A stretch of 50,486 bases of DNA from Flavobacterium muglaense (GTDB taxonomy: Bacteria; Bacteroidota; Bacteroidia; Flavobacteriales; Flavobacteriaceae), in NCBI RefSeq assembly GCF_014305155.1, contig NZ_JACRUK010000025.1, forward strand, positions 1 to 50,486. Direction: 5' to 3'. Every line of letters begins with the position of its first letter. The first letter of the stretch is position 1. This document shows positions 26,242-32,990 of the stretch, one piece after another. The notes below the pieces were generated by a model. That model was not told where the DNA came from, searched no databases, and saw nothing but the letters and a program-made list of their open reading frames with translations. The translations under genes and the position numbers were made by a program.

Positions 26242-27249
26242 ATGGTATTAGTAACAGGAGGAACAGGATTAGTAGGCGCTCATTTATTGCTTGATTTAAC
26301 CGAATCAAAGCCGCTCAATGGCGAAAAAATACGTGCGCTCTATCGTGATTTAAACAGCATTCAAAAAACAAAATCTTTATTCGATAAGTATCATAAAACC
26401 AATTTATTTGACAGTATCGAATGGGTAAAAGGAGATATTGTTGATGTGCCTTCGCTGGAAGTAGCTTTTACAGGAATTGAACAAGTGTACCACTGCGCCG
26501 CCACAATTTCATTTGATCCAAAAGACGAAAACCTATTGCGAAAAACAAATATTGAAGGAACCGCAAATGTTGTTAACTTTTGCCTTGAGCATAAAATCAA
26601 AAAACTATGCTATGTTAGTTCGATATCCGCTTTAGGAGATTTGAATGAAAACGAATCTATTATAACCGAAAAAACCGAATGGAATCCCGAGAAACCGCAT
26701 AGCGATTACGCCATTTCTAAGTATGGTGCCGAAATGGAAATTTGGAGAGGCCTACAAGAAGGGTTAGGTGTAATCATTGTTAACCCAGGCGTTATTTTAG
26801 GACCTGGATTCCTTGATCAAGGTAGTGGTTTGCTATTGAAAAAAATCAAAAACGGACTGCCTTTTTACACTAAGGGAATTACTGGATTTATAGCGGTCAC
26901 CGATGTGGTAAAAATCATGATCACTTTAATGCAAAGCGACATTAAAAACAAGCGTTTTACTTTGATTGCCACTAATATGGTTTTTCAAGATTTCTTGAAT
27001 ATCGCTTCGGATGCACTTCACGTAAAAAGACCTACCATTCATGCAAGTCCCGTTTTTATGAATCTAGCTTGGCAAGCTGATTGGTTATTCTCGTTGGTCT
27101 TTCGACAAAAAAGAAAAATAACTAAAGCCACCGCAAAAGCTTCATACTCTACCAATACATATTCGAATGACAAAATAAAAAAAGAGTTGAACTATTCTTT
27201 TACAGACATAAAAGAATACCTCAACTCTACCGTTTCATTAATTAATTAA
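26242..27249 (+). CDS. NAD(P)-dependent epimerase/dehydratase (extended SDR family)
   Basis: The 335-residue protein has the Rossmann nucleotide motif TGGTGLVGAHL (residues 5-15), the catalytic serine region YVSSISALGD and the YxxxK pair in SDYAISKYGAE (about 155-165). The C-terminal part is shaped like SDR enzymes acting on sugars or flavonoid/sterol-like substrates. The substrate cannot be inferred. A near-consensus -7 box TATCTTTA (26230-26237) is only 4 nt before the ATG, so the transcript may have almost no leader. It overlaps the convergent DUF4296 gene by 4 bp at the stop codons. Confidence 0.85.
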   Translation: MVLVTGGTGLVGAHLLLDLTESKPLNGEKIRALYRDLNSIQKTKSLFDKYHKTNLFDSIEWVKGDIVDVPSLEVAFTGIEQVYHCAATISFDPKDENLLRKTNIEGTANVVNFCLEHKIKKLCYVSSISALGDLNENESIITEKTEWNPEKPHSDYAISKYGAEMEIWRGLQEGLGVIIVNPGVILGPGFLDQGSGLLLKKIKNGLPFYTKGITGFIAVTDVVKIMITLMQSDIKNKRFTLIATNMVFQDFLNIASDALHVKRPTIHASPVFMNLAWQADWLFSLVFRQKRKITKATAKASYSTNTYSNDKIKKELNYSFTDIKEYLNSTVSLIN

Positions 27250-27737
27250 TTAGCTTTCTTCATCGGTAAAGCGTTCCGGCTACCCTCTTTTCCAGGCAAC
27301 AACTCCCGATGATTAGGACCAATAGAATCTTCTATTTTTAGAATTGGCTTTTTGGCAGCCTTAATAGAATCTATCTTTGTTTTCTTCTTCTCTAGTTTGA
27401 TAATCGAGTCTACAACTGTTTTTTGCTTGTCGATGCGTTTACCCACCTCATCATACATCTCTTTGTACTCCTTGTAATTTGCGGCATAATACACATTACT
27501 TTGGGCATACTGCAAACTATCAATTTTGTATTTTGTATAAATGTACTCAGTAGTATTAATTTTATTAGCAGTCAACGACGAAGGATTCTGATATTTAATA
27601 GCTTCCAAAACCGCTACATCATACATCACATTCATCATTTTGCCTTTTTCGATTAGCCCTACTGGCTTAGTTATCACTTCGTCTTTACAACTCGCAAACA
27701 GCACTACAATCCATAAAAATGATACTACTTTTTTCAT
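27246..27737 (-). CDS. DUF4296-type lipoprotein
   Basis: A 163-residue protein with a lipoprotein signal (lipobox LFASC, Cys17). The following domain, IEKGKMMNVMYDVAVLEAIKYQ...YIYTKYKIDSLQYAQSN.YYA, matches the DUF4296 pattern. A long basic, coiled-coil-like tail (KQKTVVDSIIKLEKKKTKIDSIKAAKK) follows. The start at 27737 fits the signal peptide; in-frame codons up to 27812 would overlap pyrC and hide it. It is the third gene of the glycosyltransferase-pyrC-DUF4296 operon, 10 bp after pyrC. Function is unknown. Confidence 0.85.
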   Translation of the reverse strand: MKKVVSFLWIVVLFASCKDEVITKPVGLIEKGKMMNVMYDVAVLEAIKYQNPSSLTANKINTTEYIYTKYKIDSLQYAQSNVYYAANYKEYKEMYDEVGKRIDKQKTVVDSIIKLEKKKTKIDSIKAAKKPILKIEDSIGPNHRELLPGKEGSRNALPMKKAN

Positions 27738-27747
27738 CAGTCTTGTA

Positions 27748-29088
27748 TTAACGATCAAACAACAATCTTTTTCCTGCTTTAATTTCTTTGACTTTAAAAG
27801 CAGCATAAACAAGTTTCCCGTTTACAATAGTATGGGTTACTCTTGACTTAAACGTGAATCCCATAAATGGAGACCATCCACATTTAGCCAAAATATTTTC
27901 TTTTTTAACACTCCAAGGCAAACCTGCATTTACGATAACTAAATCGGCATAGTAACCTTCTTTTATAAAACCACGTTTCTCAATTTTGAAAATCTTCGCC
28001 GGATTATGGCACATTTTCTCTACAATTTTCTCTACGCTTATTTTTCCTTGGTGAAAAGCTTCAAACATAGCTACAACAGCATGCTGCACTAAAGGCCCAC
28101 CAGAAGGAGCGTTTAAATACGATTGTTGTTTTTCTTCTAATGTATGAGGAGCATGATCTGTAGCAATAACATCAATTCTATCATCTAGTAATGCTTCCCA
28201 AAGTACTTTTCTATCATTGGCCGTTTTCACAGCAGGATTCCATTTGATCAAATTCCCTTTGGTTTCATAATCATCATTTGTAAACCATAAATGATGCACA
28301 CAAACTTCGGCAGTAATTTTCTTTTGTTCCAATGGTATTTTATTGGTAAACAATTCCATTTCCTTAGCCGTAGAAAGGTGAAATATATGCAATCTAGCAC
28401 CTGTTTTCTTAGCTAAAGCAACAGCCTTAGACGATGAAATATAACAAGCTTCCTCCGAACGAATAAGGTGATGTGCCGTCACAGGTATATCCTCACCATA
28501 CTCTTCTTTGTATTTTTCTAAATTTCGTTTGATCGTTCCTTCATCTTCGCAATGCACTGCAATCAACATAGGCGTACTTGAAAAAATCTTTTCTAGTGTT
28601 GCCTCGTTGTCAACCAACATATTTCCTGTTGATGAACCCAAAAATATTTTTATACCAGCAACATTCTTAGGGTTTGTTTTTAAAACTTCCTCTAAGTTAT
28701 CATTGGTTGCACCCATCATAAACGAATAATTAGCATATGATTTTTCGGCAGCAATTTGGTATTTTTCCTCTAATATTTCTTGAGTAACTGCATTGGGCAC
28801 CGTGTTAGGTTGCTCAATGAAAGAGGTAATCCCTCCTGCAACAGCAGCTCTAGATTCTGATTCGATATCACCCTTATGAGTCAGTCCTGGCTCTCTAAAA
28901 TGCACTTGATCATCAATTGCTCCGGGCATTAAATAATTTCCTTCGGCGTCGATTATGACATAATCAGATGACTTCGCGCTTATACTCTCTGAAATCTCAA
29001 CAATTAAGTCATTCTCAATTAAAACATCGCCTTCAAAAATCACCCCTTCGTTTACTATTTTGGCATTCTTAATTAAAATCTTATTCAT
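27748..29088 (-). CDS. pyrC: Dihydroorotase (class I)
   Basis: A 446-residue amidohydrolase-fold enzyme of pyrimidine synthesis that cyclises carbamoyl-aspartate to dihydroorotate. The metal motif near the N-terminus reads DDQVHFREPGLTHKGD (residues 59-74), so the first histidine of the usual HxH is Gln61. Other metal and catalytic positions are present: AVHCEDE, LHIFHLSTAKE, VCVHHLWFT and TDHAPHT (about residue 310). I recall the Q-V-H form as usual in Bacteroidota dihydroorotases. It is 10 bp downstream of the glycosyltransferase gene. Confidence 0.92.
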   Translation of the reverse strand: MNKILIKNAKIVNEGVIFEGDVLIENDLIVEISESISAKSSDYVIIDAEGNYLMPGAIDDQVHFREPGLTHKGDIESESRAAVAGGITSFIEQPNTVPNAVTQEILEEKYQIAAEKSYANYSFMMGATNDNLEEVLKTNPKNVAGIKIFLGSSTGNMLVDNEATLEKIFSSTPMLIAVHCEDEGTIKRNLEKYKEEYGEDIPVTAHHLIRSEEACYISSSKAVALAKKTGARLHIFHLSTAKEMELFTNKIPLEQKKITAEVCVHHLWFTNDDYETKGNLIKWNPAVKTANDRKVLWEALLDDRIDVIATDHAPHTLEEKQQSYLNAPSGGPLVQHAVVAMFEAFHQGKISVEKIVEKMCHNPAKIFKIEKRGFIKEGYYADLVIVNAGLPWSVKKENILAKCGWSPFMGFTFKSRVTHTIVNGKLVYAAFKVKEIKAGKRLLFDR

Positions 29089-29098
29089 TGTTTTTTTA

Positions 29099-29824
29099 TT
29101 ATAAACTATTTACTAATTTTTTCAATCTCAGTGCAATCACTCCAAACACCGCTTCGACAATAATCGAATTACTCATTTTGGACTCTCCTTTGGTACGATC
29201 TGTAAAAATAATTGGCACTTCGACAATATTGAATTTTTTACAAAAAGTACGATATTTCATTTCAATTTGAAAGGCATACCCAACAAATTTAATCTTATTT
29301 ATTTTAATTTCTTCTAGTACTTCTCTTTTATAACATACAAAACCAGCAGTAGCATCATGGATTTTCATTCCGGTAATGATACGCACATAAACAGAGGCAA
29401 AATAAGACATCAAAACCCGGTTCAATGGCCAGTTTACCACATTTACACCCGTTACATAACGGGAACCAATTGCTAGATCGGCATTTCCAAAATGACACGC
29501 ATTGTACAATTTTTCTAAATCATTGGGGTTATGAGAAAAATCGGCATCCATTTCGAAAATAAAATCATATTTTCGCTCTAAAGCCCATTTAAAACCATGA
29601 ACATAGGCCGTACCTAAACCTGATTTCTTTTTTCTGTTTTCCAAAAATAACCGACCTTCAAACTCTTTTTGCAGCATAACAACCTTATCTGCCGTATGAT
29701 CAGGAGAATTATCGTCTACAATAAGAATATGGAACGGCTTATGTTGAGAAAGCACCGATCTAATAATGCTTTCAATATTTTCAATTTCGTTATAGGTAGG
29801 GATTATAACAACACAATCGTTCAT
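29099..29824 (-). CDS. Polyprenol monophosphomannose synthase-like glycosyltransferase (GT2)
   Basis: A 241-residue GT-A enzyme: IIPTYNEIENIESII (N-terminal nucleotide site), LIVDDNSPDHTAD, then MDADFSHNP with the DxD metal motif at about residue 93, GSRYVTG and a C-terminal GESKMSNS region. These are hallmarks of dolichol/polyprenol-phosphate mannose synthases, which place a sugar on a lipid carrier at the inner membrane. It has no C-terminal membrane helices, so it is the short soluble form. It is first gene of the operon with pyrC. A -7 box TACTTTTG on the minus strand (29851-29844) leaves a leader of about 13 nt. Confidence 0.92.
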   Translation of the reverse strand: MNDCVVIIPTYNEIENIESIIRSVLSQHKPFHILIVDDNSPDHTADKVVMLQKEFEGRLFLENRKKKSGLGTAYVHGFKWALERKYDFIFEMDADFSHNPNDLEKLYNACHFGNADLAIGSRYVTGVNVVNWPLNRVLMSYFASVYVRIITGMKIHDATAGFVCYKREVLEEIKINKIKFVGYAFQIEMKYRTFCKKFNIVEVPIIFTDRTKGESKMSNSIIVEAVFGVIALRLKKLVNSL

Positions 29825-29843
29825 AAGTCTAGTAATTTCAGCG

Positions 29844-29851
29844 CAAAAGTA
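29844..29851 (-). promoter_or_regulatory. -7 box TACTTTTG of the glycosyltransferase-pyrC-DUF4296 operon
   Basis: An exact TAnnTTTG on the minus strand, 19 nt before the ATG at 29824. Confidence 0.65.
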
Positions 29852-29913
29852 AACTTTTTATGCGATTTGATTCATAATAAAATTATAATAAAAAGAATGA
29901 TTGAAAAAATTAG

Positions 29914-29921
29914 TAATTTTG
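29914..29921 (+). promoter_or_regulatory. -7 box TAATTTTG of the DUF4271-hemD unit
   Basis: An exact TAnnTTTG ending only 7 nt before the ATG at 29929, which predicts a leaderless or nearly leaderless transcript. Confidence 0.6.
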
Positions 29922-29928
29922 TCGCACT

Positions 29929-30600
29929 ATGATTGAACACCTACTTCATCCAAGAATAACCGAAAACAAAGACTGGGCCACCGCTCTGTTTATTTTGGCT
30001 TTAGCTATTATAGCCGTCACTAAATCTGTTAATGAAAATCGATTTGGGGATTTTGTTAATTTACTATTTTCAGACAAGTACACTAAAATATACAGAGACA
30101 ATAGTAATTTAAATAGTGCATTCACTGTTTCATTATTTGTTGTTCAGGTAATTTCAATTGCCTTTTTTATTCAATTATCCCTTCATGTTTTTGGTTATGC
30201 CTCCAAGACTGATTGGTTGTTGTACATTCAAATCATTACCTTTTTAATCTTCTTTATCCTATCTAAATTTTTAGTCGAAAAAATCATTGCTACCGCTTTT
30301 AATATTGAAGAATTAGCCGAACAATTGAACCTCCAAAAAGTTACTTATAGAACATACATAGGACTAATTATACTCCCAATCAATGTAATTCTATTTTATT
30401 ACGACACAATTTCGGTAAATTTTTTAGTGATTTTAATCTCTATTTTACTGGTAATAAACATTTTAGTTTATTTGATATCAATAAAGAATTATCAAAAACT
30501 AATATTCGGCAAGTTGTTTTATTTTATTTTATATCTTTGCACTCTCGAAATAGCACCTTATTTTTTTATGTATTTCTGGTTCATAAAAGTGGGTACTTAG
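29929..30600 (+). CDS. DUF4271 family membrane protein
   Basis: A 223-residue inner-membrane protein with about six hydrophobic helices (near 15-33, 65-90, 98-115, 137-157, 163-185 and 195-215). The opening HPRITENKDWATALFILAL and the middle KTDWLLYIQIITFLIFF resemble the DUF4271 family of Bacteroidota. It lies 13 bp before hemD, so they are co-transcribed; this pairing is common in the group. Function is unknown; a role linked to tetrapyrrole metabolism is only a guess from position. Confidence 0.85.
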   Translation: MIEHLLHPRITENKDWATALFILALAIIAVTKSVNENRFGDFVNLLFSDKYTKIYRDNSNLNSAFTVSLFVVQVISIAFFIQLSLHVFGYASKTDWLLYIQIITFLIFFILSKFLVEKIIATAFNIEELAEQLNLQKVTYRTYIGLIILPINVILFYYDTISVNFLVILISILLVINILVYLISIKNYQKLIFGKLFYFILYLCTLEIAPYFFMYFWFIKVGT

Positions 30601-30613
30601 AAAATGTTAATAT

Positions 30614-31363
30614 ATGAAAGTGAAAACAATTTTGGTGTCACAACCTGAGCCTAAAGTAGAGAACTCTCCTTACTTTGAGCTACAACAAAAGCATAAAGTT
30701 AAAATTGATTTCAGACCTTTTATCCATATAGAAGGTGTTAATGCCAAAGAGATTCGTCTTCAAAAAATCGATCTTAACCATTATACTGCAATAATTTTAA
30801 CTAGCCGAAATGCTGTAGATCATTTCTTTAGAGTAGCTGATGAAATGCGTTTCAAAGTTCCTGAAGGATTGAAATACTTCTGTCAATCAGAAGCTGTTGC
30901 ATTTTACCTACAGAAATACGTAGTATACAGAAAACGTAAAATCTATGTAGGACCTAAGGATTTCGCTGATTTGTCTCCTTTGATAAAAAAATACAAAGAC
31001 GAAAAGTTCTTACTACCTGCCTCTGATCAATTAAATGCAGATGCACCTAATACTTTAAATAACCTAAAAGTAGACTGGACGGCAGCTGTTTTTTACAAAA
31101 CAGTAATGAGTGACTTATCTGATCTTGCTGATGTTTATTATGATGTTTTGGCTTTTTTCAGTCCAACTGGAATTAAATCATTATACAAAAACTTTCCTGG
31201 ATTTGAGCAAAACAACACGAGAATTGCTGTTTTTGGTAGCACTACTCAAAAAGAAGCTCTGGATCACGGTTTAAGAATCGATATTCTTGCACCTACTCCT
31301 GATACACCTTCGATGACAATGGCTTTAGAAAAATACATTGTAGAAGCTAATAAAGGAAAATAA
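30614..31363 (+). CDS. hemD: Uroporphyrinogen-III synthase
   Basis: This 249-residue enzyme closes and inverts ring D of hydroxymethylbilane in haem synthesis. The sequence has the two-domain HEM4 layout: KTILVSQPEP at the start, AIILTSRNAVDHFF (about residues 56-69), FLLPASDQLNADAPNTL at the domain crossover, FFSPTGIKSLYKNF, and IAVFGSTTQKEALDHGLRIDILAPTPDTPSM near the end. HEM4 proteins vary greatly, so the call rests on these motifs together. It is closed by a terminator. Confidence 0.9.
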   Translation: MKVKTILVSQPEPKVENSPYFELQQKHKVKIDFRPFIHIEGVNAKEIRLQKIDLNHYTAIILTSRNAVDHFFRVADEMRFKVPEGLKYFCQSEAVAFYLQKYVVYRKRKIYVGPKDFADLSPLIKKYKDEKFLLPASDQLNADAPNTLNNLKVDWTAAVFYKTVMSDLSDLADVYYDVLAFFSPTGIKSLYKNFPGFEQNNTRIAVFGSTTQKEALDHGLRIDILAPTPDTPSMTMALEKYIVEANKGK

Positions 31364-31381
31364 AAAATTACATATACCATG

Positions 31382-31409
31382 AAAAAGTCGCAATTTGCGG
31401 CTTTTTTTT
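31382..31409 (+). terminator. Terminator of DUF4271-hemD
   Basis: AAAAGTCGC, a 5-nt loop and GCGGCTTTT (one G-U pair) are followed by T8. Confidence 0.85.
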
Positions 31410-31463
31410 GTTTTACAACCCAAACAAAAAAGTATCAACATAGAAATATTGATCTTTTTTATT

Positions 31464-31471
31464 TAATTTTG
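31464..31471 (+). promoter_or_regulatory. -7 box TAATTTTG of the Lrp/AsnC regulator gene
   Basis: An exact TAnnTTTG about 50 nt before the chosen ATG at 31521. Confidence 0.5.
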
Positions 31472-31520
31472 ATTGATAATTATAACTGAAATTGATTTTT
31501 TGGTTCTAAAGTTAAACAAA

Positions 31521-31991
31521 ATGAAAATCAATTCACTTCAAGTAGAAATAGACGGTATCGACAAAGAAATTCTTAGAGATTTGATGGAAGATGCCCGCAA
31601 GCCTATCCTACAAATTGCTAACAAAATAGGAATCTCTGGCGCAGCTATTCACCAACGATTGCGAAAACTAGAACAATCGGGCGTGATATCCGGTTCTAAA
31701 TTCACCGTTAGCCATAAAGTACTAGGCTATAATACCATGGCCTTTGTAGGGATCTATCTCGACAAAGCCGCACGTAACCCCGAAGCCGTTAAGGATTTAA
31801 AAAAAATCCCCGAAGTACTAGAGTGCCATTATACTACCGGAAACTGGTCTATATTAATTAAAATGATTTGTAGAGACAATGAACATTTAATGCAATTATT
31901 AAATACCAAAATCCAAGCCATTGAAGGCGTTTCTAGAACAGAAACCTTTATCTCCCTTGACCAACAAATCGATCGACAGATTCAGCTTTAA
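31521..31991 (+). CDS. Lrp/AsnC-family transcriptional regulator
   Basis: A 156-residue protein. The N-terminal helix-turn-helix contains IDKEILRDLMEDARKPILQI and ANKIGISGAAIHQRLRKLEQSGVI. The C-terminal RAM domain shows VLECHYTTGNWSILIKMICRDNEHLMQLL, where family members bind amino acids and assemble into octamers. I use the ATG at 31521; an upstream ATG at 31473 would add 16 hydrophobic residues just after the -7 box. It stands alone and converges on the zinc-peptidase gene, so its targets are not evident. Confidence 0.93.
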   Translation: MKINSLQVEIDGIDKEILRDLMEDARKPILQIANKIGISGAAIHQRLRKLEQSGVISGSKFTVSHKVLGYNTMAFVGIYLDKAARNPEAVKDLKKIPEVLECHYTTGNWSILIKMICRDNEHLMQLLNTKIQAIEGVSRTETFISLDQQIDRQIQL

Positions 31992-32004
31992 ATAACCGCA
32001 AATA

Positions 32005-32048
32005 AAAATCCCAAATCGCAATTGATAAAAATTGAAATTTGGGATTTT
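32005..32048. terminator. Bidirectional terminator between Lrp regulator and zinc peptidase genes
   Basis: AAAATCCCAAAT pairs with ATTTGGGATTTT, with an inner CAAT/ATTG pair, giving A and T tracts on both sides of a long hairpin. Confidence 0.85.
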
Positions 32049-32069
32049 GTATTTAAAATGAATTTTGCT

Positions 32070-32762
32070 TTAGTCTCTTCGGCTACCAGCTCCCATGTAA
32101 ATGGAAATATAATACAACAAAGTCGCAATAGACCCTAAGGCTGCAACCACGTACGTTCTAGCTGCCCATTTCAAAGCATCCTTTGCACCTGCTTGCTCTT
32201 GCTGTGTTAACATTCTCTTATTTTCTAACCAAGCGAGCGCACGATTACTAGCATCATATTCTACCGGTAAAGTCACAATTGAGAATATAGTAGTTGCTGC
32301 AAAAAGTACAATTCCACCCAACAATAAAGCCGGAAAAGTATTGATTAACAAAATCCCCCCTAGTAAAACCCATTGCATATACTTTGAAGCCACATTAACA
32401 AACGGCACCAACTTAGAGCGCATGGTCAACCATTGATACCCTACCGCATGTTGCACAGCATGACCACATTCGTGAGCCGCTACTGCAGCCGCAGCCGCAT
32501 TACGTTGATTATATACCGCCTCACTCAAATTCACCGTTTTATCCATAGGATTGTAATGATCCGTCAATCTACCCGGAGTAGAAATCACGCGTACATCACG
32601 AATTCCATTATCGGCTAGCATTTTTTCGGCAATCTCAGCTCCCGACATTCCGTTTTGCAAATGCAATTTAGAATATTCTTCAAATTTACTTTTTAGTCTT
32701 GAACTTACTAACCAGCTAAAAAGCATGATCGCTCCAGCAAGAATTAAATAACCCATTCCCAT
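32070..32762 (-). CDS. Membrane zinc metallopeptidase (Zn_peptidase_2 / YugP-like)
   Basis: A 230-residue protein with an N-terminal membrane helix (about 3-20), a soluble stretch, the zinc motif HECGH within AVAAHECGHAVQHAVGY (about residues 94-110), and two or three further helices (about 130-170 and 205-225). This matches the YugP-type family. The peptidase role is inferred from the HExxH-like site, which reads HECGH. An alternative Met two codons in is possible. It is a single gene. Confidence 0.9.
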   Translation of the reverse strand: MGMGYLILAGAIMLFSWLVSSRLKSKFEEYSKLHLQNGMSGAEIAEKMLADNGIRDVRVISTPGRLTDHYNPMDKTVNLSEAVYNQRNAAAAAVAAHECGHAVQHAVGYQWLTMRSKLVPFVNVASKYMQWVLLGGILLINTFPALLLGGIVLFAATTIFSIVTLPVEYDASNRALAWLENKRMLTQQEQAGAKDALKWAARTYVVAALGSIATLLYYISIYMGAGSRRD

Positions 32763-32854
32763 ATCTTTGTTTTTTTTTTATAAAGTTACAAATGAAATAG
32801 CAAATTCTGAACCAAAATCCAAAAATGTCAATTTGGCATCCGTTAAATAAAACA

Positions 32855-32893
32855 AAAAATCCAAATTTCACAAAATGTGAAATTTGGATTTTT
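32855..32893 (-). terminator. Terminator of leuS
   Basis: A perfect 18-bp stem (32855-32872 with 32876-32893) has a 3-nt loop, with T tracts in both directions. It follows leuS on the minus strand, about 100 bp after the stop and after the palindromic repeat element. Confidence 0.88.
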
Positions 32894-32904
32894 TTATATA
32901 TTAT

Positions 32905-32982
32905 GTAGAGACGCACTGTAGAAACGCACGACACGATAGAGACGCACTGCAGGATAGAGACGCACTGCAGTGCGTCTCTACA
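32905..32982. repeat. REP-like palindromic repeat cluster (TAGAGACGCACTGCAG units)
   Basis: TAGAGACGCACTG recurs at 32906, 32937 and 32955, with a degenerate copy near 32920. The last copy joins its reverse complement to form a perfect 26-bp palindrome at 32955-32980. The first copy also pairs with the end (GTAGAGACGCACTG / CAGTGCGTCTCTAC). It is GC-rich compared with the surroundings and sits between leuS and its terminator. I recall similar GTAGAGACGC palindromes as dispersed repeats in Bacteroidota genomes. Confidence 0.85.
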
Positions 32983-32990
32983 ACGTGGTT

